Made by a program: the position numbers and the translations under genes. From the NCBI RefSeq assembly GCF_017161445.1, contig NZ_CP071060.1, forward strand, positions 2,294,001 through 2,358,000: 64,000 nucleotides of DNA, in the 5' to 3' direction. Shown here in pieces: positions 44,859-51,748 of the stretch. How positions within the stretch are numbered: position 1 is the first letter of the stretch; each line of letters begins with the position of its first letter. A model generated the notes under the pieces. It ran no database searches. It worked only from the letters and a program-made list of their open reading frames with translations, and was not told where the DNA came from. This stretch comes from Niveibacterium microcysteis (GTDB lineage Bacteria; Pseudomonadota; Gammaproteobacteria; Burkholderiales; Rhodocyclaceae).

Positions 44859-44916
44859 GCGAACTCCAGTGAGCTGGCGAGTCTTCTGACGTAGCAATCT
44901 TCTCCCAAGTGCTTGC

Positions 44917-44963
44917 TTGCGTTAAATTGCAATATCTCCATGTTTACTTGCCGAAAAGTGCAA
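44917..44963. promoter_or_regulatory. Two TTGC-N8-GCAA dyads, candidate LysR operator pair
   Basis: TTGC-gttaaatt-GCAA (44917-44932) and TTGC-cgaaaagt-GCAA (44948-44963) are identical dyads with centres 31 bp apart, about three helical turns. They lie in the 115-bp spacer between the transaminase and the divergent LysR gene. This fits the activation and autoregulation sites of LysR-type proteins. Confidence 0.65.
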
Positions 44964-44973
44964 ACAAGCGCCC

Positions 44974-45906
44974 ATGAAACGGAAGCCAACGCTCGGCCAG
45001 GTGAGTGACCTTGATATCCGTCTGCTACGGGTCTTCCGGACCGTTGCGGAATGCGGCGGACTCGCAGCGGCGGAGCTTGAACTCAACATAGGCGTCTCTA
45101 CCGTGAGTCGCCATATTAAGGACCTCGAAGACCGGCTCGGACTGGTTCTGTGCAGGCGAGGGCGGGGCGGCTTTGCGCTGACTGCCGAGGGCCAGCAGGT
45201 GTATGACGGCGCCTTGCGGCTACTCGCCGCGATCGACGGGTTTCGAGCGGGCGTGGAGGAGATCCACCAGCGGATGACTGGTTCAATCGCGATTGCGTTG
45301 TTCGACAAGATCGTCAGCAACCCTCAGGCGCGGGTGAGCCAAGCTCTGGGGGCCTTCGCAGAACGCGCACCCGATGTCGCGATTGAACTGCACGTTGCAC
45401 CGCTGAATGCGATCGAGCGCGGCGTAATGGATGGTCAGTATCAGATCGGCATCGCGCCGATGCATCGATGTTCGGCAAGCCTCGATTATCACCGGCTGTT
45501 TCCGGAGCGCATGTACCTCTACTGCGGGTGCGACCACCGTCTCTTTCGGGCAAACGATGGCAACCTGACCTGGGACGACATCCGTGCCGAGAGCTATGCC
45601 GGACTCGGCTACCACTCGCCGAACATGGAGCTCAGTCACAACGTGCAGTTGCGGCGAGCGGCCTCGGCATACGACCAAGAGGCTGTGGCGATGCTCGTGC
45701 AGTCCGGGCGCTTCGTCGGATTCCTGCCGGATCACTACGCCCGCAGCTTTGAGGAGGGTGGCGCGATGCGGCGTCTGCGCCCGGAGATGTTCAACTACGA
45801 CGTTCAGTTCGCAGCTTTGGTTCGCCACGCACCAAAGCCATCACGCGTGGCGCAGACCTTCATCGACTGCCTCCTGGCCGCCCACCAGGTATCCCCAACG
45901 AACTGA
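44974..45906 (+). CDS. LysR-family transcriptional regulator
   Basis: The 310-residue protein has an N-terminal winged helix-turn-helix: DLDIRLLRVFRTVAECGGLA, ELNIGVSTVSRHIKDLEDRL and the wing GLVLCRRGRGGFALTAEGQQ. A C-terminal periplasmic-binding-like effector domain follows. It is divergent from the beta-alanine-type transaminase gene and is the probable activator of that operon. The effector is unknown; the amino acid or its semialdehyde is a reasonable guess. The first residues are basic (MKRKPTLGQVS), as usual. Confidence 0.92.
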   Translation: MKRKPTLGQVSDLDIRLLRVFRTVAECGGLAAAELELNIGVSTVSRHIKDLEDRLGLVLCRRGRGGFALTAEGQQVYDGALRLLAAIDGFRAGVEEIHQRMTGSIAIALFDKIVSNPQARVSQALGAFAERAPDVAIELHVAPLNAIERGVMDGQYQIGIAPMHRCSASLDYHRLFPERMYLYCGCDHRLFRANDGNLTWDDIRAESYAGLGYHSPNMELSHNVQLRRAASAYDQEAVAMLVQSGRFVGFLPDHYARSFEEGGAMRRLRPEMFNYDVQFAALVRHAPKPSRVAQTFIDCLLAAHQVSPTN

Positions 45907-45926
45907 GCGCATACCATAAATGACAA

Positions 45927-45957
45927 CGGGCACTGGGGCCTTCGCCGCCGGTGCCCG
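45927..45957. terminator. Hairpin between convergent genes, likely terminator
   Basis: CGGGCACTGG and CCGGTGCCCG pair over 10 bp with one G-T. On the minus side the hairpin is followed by TTGTCATTTATGG, U-rich enough for termination of the sugar-transferase gene. The plus side, after lysR, has no T-run. Confidence 0.5.
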
Positions 45958-45981
45958 CTGGTAGGCATTGCTAACGCACGC

Positions 45982-47376
45982 CTAGAAGGCTGTGTCGTCC
46001 TTCACCACAAGAAGTGCTGTCTTGAAGATGATCCAGAGGTCCAGACCCGGCGACCACTTGCGCAGGTACTCGAGGTCAAACTCGATGCGCTTCTGCATCT
46101 TGTCGATGGTCTCGGTTTCGCCGCGGTAACCATTCACCTGAGCCCAGCCGGTGATGCCGGGCTTCACCTTGTGGCGAACCATGTAGCCTTTGATCAGCTT
46201 GCGGTACTGCTCGTTGTGCGCGATTGCGTGCGGGCGCGGGCCAACGATACTCATCCGACCCTGCAGCACATTGACGAATTGCGGCAACTCGTCGAGCGAG
46301 GTCTTGCGGATGAACGCGCCGAACGGGGTAATCCGCTGATCGTTGCGTGTAGCCTGCTTCACCACCGCACCGTCATCGCAGACAGTCATCGAGCGGAACT
46401 TATAGACCGTGATGTCCTTGCCATCGAGGCCGTAACGCCGCTGCTTGAACACGATTGGCCCCGGCGAGCTTCGCCAGACCCCGATTGCGACAGCAATCAG
46501 AATTGGCGAGATCAGGATCAGGATCAAGATCGACAGGACGATATCCTCAAACCGCTTGACGACGCCATTGAATCCCGAGAACGGCGTATCGCACACAGCC
46601 ACCACCGGCATGCCAGCAACCGACTCGGTCCGTCCCTGGATCAGGTCGGTCACGAAGATGTCCGGCACGAAGTAGATGGATGCGGTGGTGTCCTTCAAAT
46701 CATCCAGCAACGCGAGAATCCGCGGCTGAGTCGCCATCGGCAGTGCGAGGTAGATGCGATCGATGTGGTGCTGCTTCACGTAGTTGGCGACCTCGGACAG
46801 CGAACCCAGCAGTTGCACATCATCCTGGGCACCCAGACGAGCACGGCTGCGGTCATCGAAGAACCCCATCAGCTTTACGCCCAAGAAACGGTTGCTGAGG
46901 AAGTGCGACGACAACTGCGACCCGATGTCGTTGAAACCGCACACCACCGCTGTGACCTCCGCCTCAGAAAGCGTCAGCACCCGAGGGATCGCATAACGGG
47001 CCGCTGCATGTGTAGCAAACAGCACCACGGGCAGCGAAGCGAACCACGCAAACAGCACTTCAGCCGGAAAGTAGCTCGCGTAGCCGGTTGCGTAACCGAG
47101 CAGCAGCAAGATCCCGGCAAGGATCATCGCATTCAGGAATGCATCCTTCGCCACCCGGCGAAGCGGGTCGCTCAGCAAGGTGTTTCCTGGAAAGCTCAAA
47201 GAAAACGCGATCAGCGAAAGGATCACATAATCAGCATCGACCGACTCCCCGAAAATCAGGGCCGAGACGAACAAGGTGAGGATCACCATCACCGGGTCGA
47301 GGAAAGTCTCCACCACGCCGGCCAGGGTGACATTGTTTCGCAGGGGGGTGCGTTGGGCTTCAAGTCGGGCAAGCAT
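45982..47376 (-). CDS. Polyprenyl-phosphate sugar phosphotransferase initiating EPS synthesis (WcaJ/PNPT family)
   Basis: The 464-residue membrane protein has four or five N-terminal transmembrane helices (about 20-130) and a Rossmann-like middle domain (AVVCGFNDIGSQLSSHF, GFFDDRSRARLG). A further helix (LSILILILISPILIAVAIGV) leads into the catalytic domain: GPIVFKQRRYGLDGKDITVY, KFRSMTV, TSLDELPQFVNVLQGRMSIV, GPRPHA and KPGITGWAQVNGYRGET. It transfers a hexose-1-phosphate to undecaprenyl phosphate, the first step of the repeat unit. The donor sugar cannot be told from sequence. It is divergent from epsL, sharing a 121-bp promoter region. Confidence 0.94.
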   Translation of the reverse strand: MLARLEAQRTPLRNNVTLAGVVETFLDPVMVILTLFVSALIFGESVDADYVILSLIAFSLSFPGNTLLSDPLRRVAKDAFLNAMILAGILLLLGYATGYASYFPAEVLFAWFASLPVVLFATHAAARYAIPRVLTLSEAEVTAVVCGFNDIGSQLSSHFLSNRFLGVKLMGFFDDRSRARLGAQDDVQLLGSLSEVANYVKQHHIDRIYLALPMATQPRILALLDDLKDTTASIYFVPDIFVTDLIQGRTESVAGMPVVAVCDTPFSGFNGVVKRFEDIVLSILILILISPILIAVAIGVWRSSPGPIVFKQRRYGLDGKDITVYKFRSMTVCDDGAVVKQATRNDQRITPFGAFIRKTSLDELPQFVNVLQGRMSIVGPRPHAIAHNEQYRKLIKGYMVRHKVKPGITGWAQVNGYRGETETIDKMQKRIEFDLEYLRKWSPGLDLWIIFKTALLVVKDDTAF

Positions 47377-47394
47377 CGTTTAAGCGAGAATCCG

Positions 47395-47411
47395 TTGGCA
47401 CAGAATTTGAA
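47395..47411 (+). promoter_or_regulatory. Sigma-54-like promoter before epsL (near match)
   Basis: TTGGCACAGAATTTGAA has a perfect -24 TGGCAC and correct spacing, but TTGA replaces TTGC at -12. It lies 87 bp upstream of the epsL start. The same -24 half recurs in the PEP-CTERM promoter at 49030. Confidence 0.35.
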
Positions 47412-47437
47412 AGCTGGGCGTCATACTATCGACACCA

Positions 47438-47474
47438 GTGTTGCGAACATTCGATCGTGTCGCATGTTCAACAC
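47438..47474 (+). promoter_or_regulatory. Imperfect dyad in the epsL leader
   Basis: GTGTTGCGAACAT (47438-47450) and ATGTTCAACAC (47464-47474) pair over 11 bp with a 2-nt bulge around a 13-nt spacer containing TCGATCG. It could be a leader hairpin or a protein-binding dyad 23 bp before the epsL start. Confidence 0.35.
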
Positions 47475-47497
47475 GAACTACTCAATCTAAGAATCAG

Positions 47498-48748
47498 ATG
47501 AACATATCAAGCAAGAAATTCGCCCGTTGTGGCATCGCCAGTGTCATGAGCGTCGTGCCACTTGTCTTGACACCGCCTGCACAGGCGGAAGATCCGACAC
47601 CGCTTCGCTACGGTGCGGGTGTCACCTTCCAGCGGGATTCAAACCTGTTTCGGCGTGATGCCGAGACGCCAACTGGCGTCGAAACGCCGGTTGGCGTTGA
47701 AACCCCGATCGGCGTCGAATCTGACAACATCACTAGTAGCTACGCCTACCTCGGCTTTGACACAACACTCAGCCGGCAAAGGCTCTACGGAAACTTCAAT
47801 TTCGGAAAAACGCAGTTTAGCCGATTTTCACAACTCGATTATGACAAACAGGACATAAAGACCGGCTGGGATGGCGACTTTCCCGGCCAAATCCGGACCG
47901 GATTGGTGTGGACGCGAACCGCTCAACTCGCCAACTTCGCCGACTTGACAAAACCCCGGCGCAACGTGATCACCCGGGATGCCGTGCGACTCGATCTCGA
48001 CGTGCCTGTCATGGCGAACTGGCACATTGTCGCAGCAGGCACTGTGAACCAGACAAGGAACAGCAGCACGCTCGACAGCGCCAATGATCTCGATGGGCGC
48101 TCTGTAGAGGGCGGCCTGCGCTACGTCACGCCCTACGGGAGTCGACTCGATTTCGTTGGCCAGCAGACCAATGTTGATTACACGGAGCGTACGCCAAATC
48201 CATTCTCTGACTCTGCCTACCGCGAGCGTATGGGGTCGCTTCGGGCGCTTTGGGCTGTCACTGGCGCGAGTCATCTGGAGGGCTACGTTGGGTACTTGGA
48301 GCGTCGCAATGAGAACTTCTCCAACCTCGATTTCTCGGGTCCGAGCTTCCGTGTTGCATGGACCTGGGAGCCAGCCGGTTCCACCGTTGTGGCCATCACC
48401 GCATACCGCACGATGGGTGCGGCCGGTGACAACGAATTCGATGCAGCGGTAACGAAGGCGCTGCGCATTGCGCCGGTTTGGGAGGTGACTGGGAAGCTCT
48501 CGCTGAATGCGCAGCTTGAAGCTGGCCAACGCCGCTACATCGGAAGCACCCGCGAAGGGCTGCCGATTGAAATCGAGGCTCCGGGCAGGGAGGACGATTT
48601 CCAGTCCTGGGGCGTGGGCGTGCGTTATGCAGCGCTGCGCTGGTTGCTTGTGGACATCGGATATCGCGGCGAACGCCGCGACTCAAATCGATATTTGCGC
48701 GACTACGACGACCACACTGGCACCGTGACAGTGCAGATCGGTTTTTGA
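47498..48748 (+). CDS. epsL: Exosortase B-associated EPS outer-membrane protein EpsL
   Basis: The 416-residue protein starts with a signal peptide (MNISSKKFARCGIASVMSVV ending PAQA). The rest is beta-barrel-like: alternating hydrophobic strands, YAYLGFDTTLSRQRLYGNFN, GGLRYVTPYGSRLDFVGQQT, YVGYLERRNENF and a terminal GTVTVQIGF with C-terminal Phe. It matches the EpsL family of betaproteobacterial XrtB loci, a putative outer-membrane channel for the polysaccharide. An 18-bp tandem repeat encodes TPxGVE three times near the mature N-terminus (residues about 57-74). The ATG at 47498 is used because the signal peptide starts there. Confidence 0.87.
   Translation: MNISSKKFARCGIASVMSVVPLVLTPPAQAEDPTPLRYGAGVTFQRDSNLFRRDAETPTGVETPVGVETPIGVESDNITSSYAYLGFDTTLSRQRLYGNFNFGKTQFSRFSQLDYDKQDIKTGWDGDFPGQIRTGLVWTRTAQLANFADLTKPRRNVITRDAVRLDLDVPVMANWHIVAAGTVNQTRNSSTLDSANDLDGRSVEGGLRYVTPYGSRLDFVGQQTNVDYTERTPNPFSDSAYRERMGSLRALWAVTGASHLEGYVGYLERRNENFSNLDFSGPSFRVAWTWEPAGSTVVAITAYRTMGAAGDNEFDAAVTKALRIAPVWEVTGKLSLNAQLEAGQRRYIGSTREGLPIEIEAPGREDDFQSWGVGVRYAALRWLLVDIGYRGERRDSNRYLRDYDDHTGTVTVQIGF
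47666..47719 (+). repeat. Three 18-bp tandem repeats in epsL
   Basis: Three units encode TPTGVE, TPVGVE and TPIGVE. Divergence at the third residue and at silent sites shows they are not freshly slipped. They fall in a flexible segment before the barrel. Confidence 0.85.
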
Positions 48749-48924
48749 TGGTGCAGCGCAGCGTTGCAGACCCCGCATGGGGTGATCAGATCCGACTTGA
48801 CGACGCCAACGAAGATCCGCCCGATAAGGCCGCAAGATGGCCGCATAAATAGCTTGAATGGCAGTAACGGTAATAAGTCGCGCGCAATACCTTTGTCATG
48901 TTGCGACGCAATGCTTCACTCGCT

Positions 48925-48962
48925 AGACTCCGCGCTCCAAAGCGGTTCAGGCAGCGGAGTCT
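48925..48962. promoter_or_regulatory. 9-bp inverted repeat, candidate enhancer site for a sigma-54 activator
   Basis: AGACTCCGC (48925-48933) and GCGGAGTCT (48954-48962) are perfect complements 20 nt apart. The centre is about 88 bp upstream of the -24 element, the usual distance for a bacterial enhancer-binding protein such as PrsR. Confidence 0.5.
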
Positions 48963-49029
48963 GGCGTTCGACGGTGTTCTTTGGCGACAGCGGACTCTTT
49001 TCGCATTTGGGCCCACAAGCAGGTCGCAC

Positions 49030-49047
49030 TTGGCACGTCGATTGCAT
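49030..49047 (+). promoter_or_regulatory. Consensus sigma-54 (RpoN) promoter of the PEP-CTERM gene
   Basis: TTGGCACGTCGATTGCAT fits TGGCACRNNNNTTGCW at every position, with GG at 49032-49033 and GC at 49044-49045. Transcription would begin near 49057, giving a leader of about 29 nt before the ATG at 49086 with its AGAGG site. Confidence 0.85.
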
Positions 49048-49085
49048 AAGTGAAGCTGCCCGACCAACACAACAGAGGTCATCCC

Positions 49086-49769
49086 ATGAGTTCTACTGCA
49101 ATCAAGATCATCGCCGCCGCTGTTGCGGTGATTGGCTCTGCCGCGGCATCTGCTGCGGTTACCACGCTCGACGGCAAGGGGTTCGATGTCAGCTTCAACG
49201 GCAGCACGTTTGCCCCCGGCGCCATCAGCCTCTCCGCTGACGGTAAATCGGTGCTGTTCGACACCGACGCACTGTCCGCCTTTGCCGAAAAAGGCGACTC
49301 CGACTTCGCATTCGACAAGCTGAACTTCTCGATCACGCTTGATTCCGGCTACACCTTCAAGTCGCTCGAGATGTCGCAGTCTGGCGACTACGCGCTGTTG
49401 AAGAAGAACAGCGAAGTGTTTGCTTCGATGACCAGCACCGTGTCGATCGCTGGTGTCGCCAAGAGCGCAGCGTACAAGACCGCGATCTTCGATCTTGACG
49501 GTGTGAAGAAGGGTGCGGATAGCTGGTCGCTGACTTCGACCTATAACCTCGCTGGCACGCCGTACGCCAACGCTTCGAAGCTCAACGTCTGGGCGCTGAG
49601 CCTCCTGTCCGCTGACGCGGCCAAGGGCGGCTTCGCATCCATCGCTGCGCACGACTACTCGCTTCAAGTCATGACTGCCGCTGTTCCGGAACCGGAGCAG
49701 TGGGCGCTGATGCTCGCTGGCATCGGCATGGTGGGCGCCATCGCCCGCCGCCGTTCCGCTCGCGTCTAA
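49086..49769 (+). CDS. PEP-CTERM sorting-signal protein, probable exosortase B substrate
   Basis: The 227-residue protein has a signal peptide (MSSTAIKIIAAAVAVIGSAA ending ASAA). A soluble middle domain of about 175 residues follows, with no Cys and many Ser/Thr/Lys. The C-terminal sorting signal is VPEPEQWALMLAGIGMVGAI followed by ARRRSARV. The PEP motif, transmembrane helix and Arg cluster are exactly the exosortase recognition signal. XrtB encoded at 54291 is the likely processing enzyme. It has its own sigma-54 promoter and a strong downstream hairpin, so it can be expressed far above the flanking eps genes. Small PEP-CTERM proteins of this kind function in floc or biofilm formation in related bacteria; here that is inference. 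Confidence 0.92.
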   Translation: MSSTAIKIIAAAVAVIGSAAASAAVTTLDGKGFDVSFNGSTFAPGAISLSADGKSVLFDTDALSAFAEKGDSDFAFDKLNFSITLDSGYTFKSLEMSQSGDYALLKKNSEVFASMTSTVSIAGVAKSAAYKTAIFDLDGVKKGADSWSLTSTYNLAGTPYANASKLNVWALSLLSADAAKGGFASIAAHDYSLQVMTAAVPEPEQWALMLAGIGMVGAIARRRSARV

Positions 49770-49824
49770 GCGCAACTGCCTGCATCGCACCGGGTCACAG
49801 TTCACACTCGGTGCGCTGCAGGCG

Positions 49825-49869
49825 CCCGCCGTAATTTGCCACCATTGATATTTCTGGCAAATTGGCGGG
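49825..49869 (+). terminator. Long hairpin between the PEP-CTERM gene and epsD
   Basis: CCCGCC-gt-AATTTGCCA (49825-49841) pairs with TGGCAAATT-GGCGGG (49855-49869): 15 bp with a 2-nt bulge and a 13-nt loop. It is followed by TTCTTGCCC. It is a likely attenuator or terminator that lets the PEP-CTERM message accumulate independently of epsD. A second small stem (GCCCG/CGGGC, 49875-49890) lies just before the epsD ribosome site. Confidence 0.6.
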
Positions 49870-49910
49870 TTCTTGCCCGACTTCCCGGGCGTCACCATCC
49901 AGAGGTCCCG

Positions 49911-50840
49911 ATGTCTGCTGTTTCTGTTCGCCACGTTGCCTTGGCGCTGCTCGCTGCTGCCGTGCTCGCCGGTTGCGGATCCAAGTCCAAGGAACCCAGC
50001 GCAAGCCAGGTTGCCGCAAAGGTCAATGACGAAGAAGTGACCGTTCACCAACTGAATGGTCTGCTGGGCAAGGCGAACATCCCTCCTGGAACCGATGTCA
50101 ACGCGGCACGCAAACAAGCGCTCGACCGCCTGGTCGAAGAATCCCTCCTGGTGCAAGCGGCGAAGGAGAAGAAGCTCGATCGTGACCCGCGCGTTGTCCA
50201 GGCAATCGAAGCCGCACGACGCGAAGTCATTGCCCGCGCGTATCTGGAGCAGGTGGCAAATGGCCAAGCCAAACCAACGGACCAAGCCATCTCCGCGTAC
50301 TACACCGAACACCCCGAACTGTTCGCAGAACGTCGCATCTATAACTTCCGTGAACTCGCGGTTGCTGACGGCAGCAAGCAGGACATGATCAAGAGCCATT
50401 TCGATGCAGGTAAATCGATGGACGATTTGATCGCCGTACTTCGCGCCCAGAATGTTCGCTTCGCCGCAAACGCCTTTGTGAAGCCGGCGGAACAGCTTCC
50501 GCTCGACGCTGCACGGCGCCTGCATGGTCTGAAAGACGGCGAGGTGTCGATCATCCCGCGCGGCCAAGGACTCATCGTCCTGCAGGTCGCTGCGTCGCGC
50601 ACCGAGCCCGTAGACCAAGCGAAGGCCAAGCAGGCCATCGAGCAGTTCCTGACGAACAAAGCCAAGTCCGAGGCGGTCGCTGCTGAAGTCAAGCGTCTGC
50701 GCGATTCCGGAAAGATCAGCTACGTCGGCGAATTCTCAAAGGACGCGCCGGCCGCGCCGGCGGGTGAAACGTCGGCCCCTGTCTCAGACCAGTCCGCAGC
50801 GGCCGACGGGATGCAGCAAGGCATCAAAGGTCTCAAGTAA
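49911..50840 (+). CDS. epsD: EPS-associated peptidyl-prolyl isomerase lipoprotein EpsD
   Basis: The 309-residue lipoprotein (lipobox in LLAAAVLAGCGSKSKE) has a SurA-like chaperone N-domain (ASQVAAKVNDEEVTVHQLNG) and a parvulin-like region in ELAVADGSKQDMIKSHFDAG. The parvulin core is divergent, as in other EpsD proteins, so catalysis is uncertain. Its C-terminal tail (about 285-309) is Ala/Ser-rich and disordered. EpsD is expected in the periplasm, helping the outer-membrane export proteins. ATG 49911 follows AGAGG by 5 nt. Confidence 0.88.
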   Translation: MSAVSVRHVALALLAAAVLAGCGSKSKEPSASQVAAKVNDEEVTVHQLNGLLGKANIPPGTDVNAARKQALDRLVEESLLVQAAKEKKLDRDPRVVQAIEAARREVIARAYLEQVANGQAKPTDQAISAYYTEHPELFAERRIYNFRELAVADGSKQDMIKSHFDAGKSMDDLIAVLRAQNVRFAANAFVKPAEQLPLDAARRLHGLKDGEVSIIPRGQGLIVLQVAASRTEPVDQAKAKQAIEQFLTNKAKSEAVAAEVKRLRDSGKISYVGEFSKDAPAAPAGETSAPVSDQSAAADGMQQGIKGLK

Positions 50841-50879
50841 TTGCCGCGTGTCGCAGTAACGAATAGAGGCAACAGAAGC

Positions 50880-51737
50880 ATGTATTCACTTAGAGCATCC
50901 ATCTCCAGGGTTCAGCGCATTGTCCGTCTAGCGGCGCTCGCCCTCTTTGGCTTTGCCATGACCGGCGCAAACGTCTGGGCTGCCACTGAGCAGCCTGCGG
51001 TCGAGAAGGGGGCTGAATACCTGCTAGGTCCGGGCGATGTCATTCGCATCAGCGTATTCCAGAGCCCGGATCTCTTGCTCGAGACCCGTGTATCCGAGAA
51101 CGGTAGCATCAGCTACCCGCTTATCGGCAATGTGAAGGTCGGCGGGCTTGCGCTATCCGTGGCTGAGGCCAAGATCGCCAAACTTCTGAAAGACGGCGGT
51201 TTTGTCGTGCAGCCGCAGGTTTCGATCCTGCTGTTGCAAATTCGTGGCAACCAGGTTGCTGTGCTGGGTCAGGTCAATCGCCCCGGCCGCTACCCACTCG
51301 AAACCGCGAACACGCGCCTGTCAGACATGCTCTCCCAAGCGGGCGGCATTGCTGCGACGGGCTCTGATGTTGTCATTTTCTCAGGCGTGCGCGACGGCAA
51401 ACAGGTTCGTCGTGAAATCGACATCGCCTCGATGTTCCTCCGCGGCGATGCCCAAGACGACCTCTCGCTCAAAGGCGGAGACATCCTTTACGTGCATCGC
51501 GCCCCGGTGTTTTACATCTACGGCGAAGTGCAGCGTCCCGGCGTATTTAGGGTCGAACGCGACATGACCGTCATGCAGGCCCTGGCGTCAGGCGGCGGCC
51601 TCACCCAGAAAGGTACCCAGCGTGGTCTAAGAATTCATCGCCGTGCCGCCGATGGAAAAGTCCAGGTCATTGAGCCTGCGCTCGACGAGCCAGTACGCCC
51701 CGACGACGTCGTGTACGTCAAAGAAAGCATTTTCTGA
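50880..51737 (+). CDS. epsE: Polysaccharide export protein EpsE (Wza-like)
   Basis: The 285-residue protein has a signal peptide (MYSLRASISRVQRIVRLAAL, cleaved near VWA). A Poly_export domain follows (YLLGPGDVIRISVFQSPDLL, then SYPLIGNVKVGGLALSVAEA), with two SLBB-type domains (VAVLGQVNRPGRYPLETANT and FYIYGEVQRPGVFRVERDMT). It forms the periplasmic/outer-membrane gate for the polysaccharide. ATG 50880 is chosen because it opens the signal peptide; upstream in-frame codons are non-ATG. It precedes epsF by 11 bp. Confidence 0.94.
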   Translation: MYSLRASISRVQRIVRLAALALFGFAMTGANVWAATEQPAVEKGAEYLLGPGDVIRISVFQSPDLLLETRVSENGSISYPLIGNVKVGGLALSVAEAKIAKLLKDGGFVVQPQVSILLLQIRGNQVAVLGQVNRPGRYPLETANTRLSDMLSQAGGIAATGSDVVIFSGVRDGKQVRREIDIASMFLRGDAQDDLSLKGGDILYVHRAPVFYIYGEVQRPGVFRVERDMTVMQALASGGGLTQKGTQRGLRIHRRAADGKVQVIEPALDEPVRPDDVVYVKESIF

Positions 51738-51748
51738 AAGACGTCACC

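Larger units (their letters stand above)
48749..49085 (+). other. 337-bp epsL to PEP-CTERM intergenic region
   Basis: No gene is supported here. After epsL there is a weak 5-bp hairpin (ACCCC-GCAT-GGGGT, 48770-48783) with no T-run. The right half holds a 9-bp inverted repeat (48925-48962), a consensus sigma-54 promoter (49030-49047) and the leader of the PEP-CTERM gene. Confidence 0.7.

Noticed and set aside
46171..47490. A 439-codon plus-strand frame opposite the sugar phosphotransferase
   Set aside because: Low-complexity His/Gln/Arg composition; the minus-strand gene has complete catalytic motifs.
48786..50618. A 610-codon frame on the minus strand opposite the PEP-CTERM and epsD genes
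   Set aside because: It crosses a strong promoter, two genes with clear signal peptides and a hairpin. It shows no recognisable domain; it is antisense read-through of GC-rich coding DNA.
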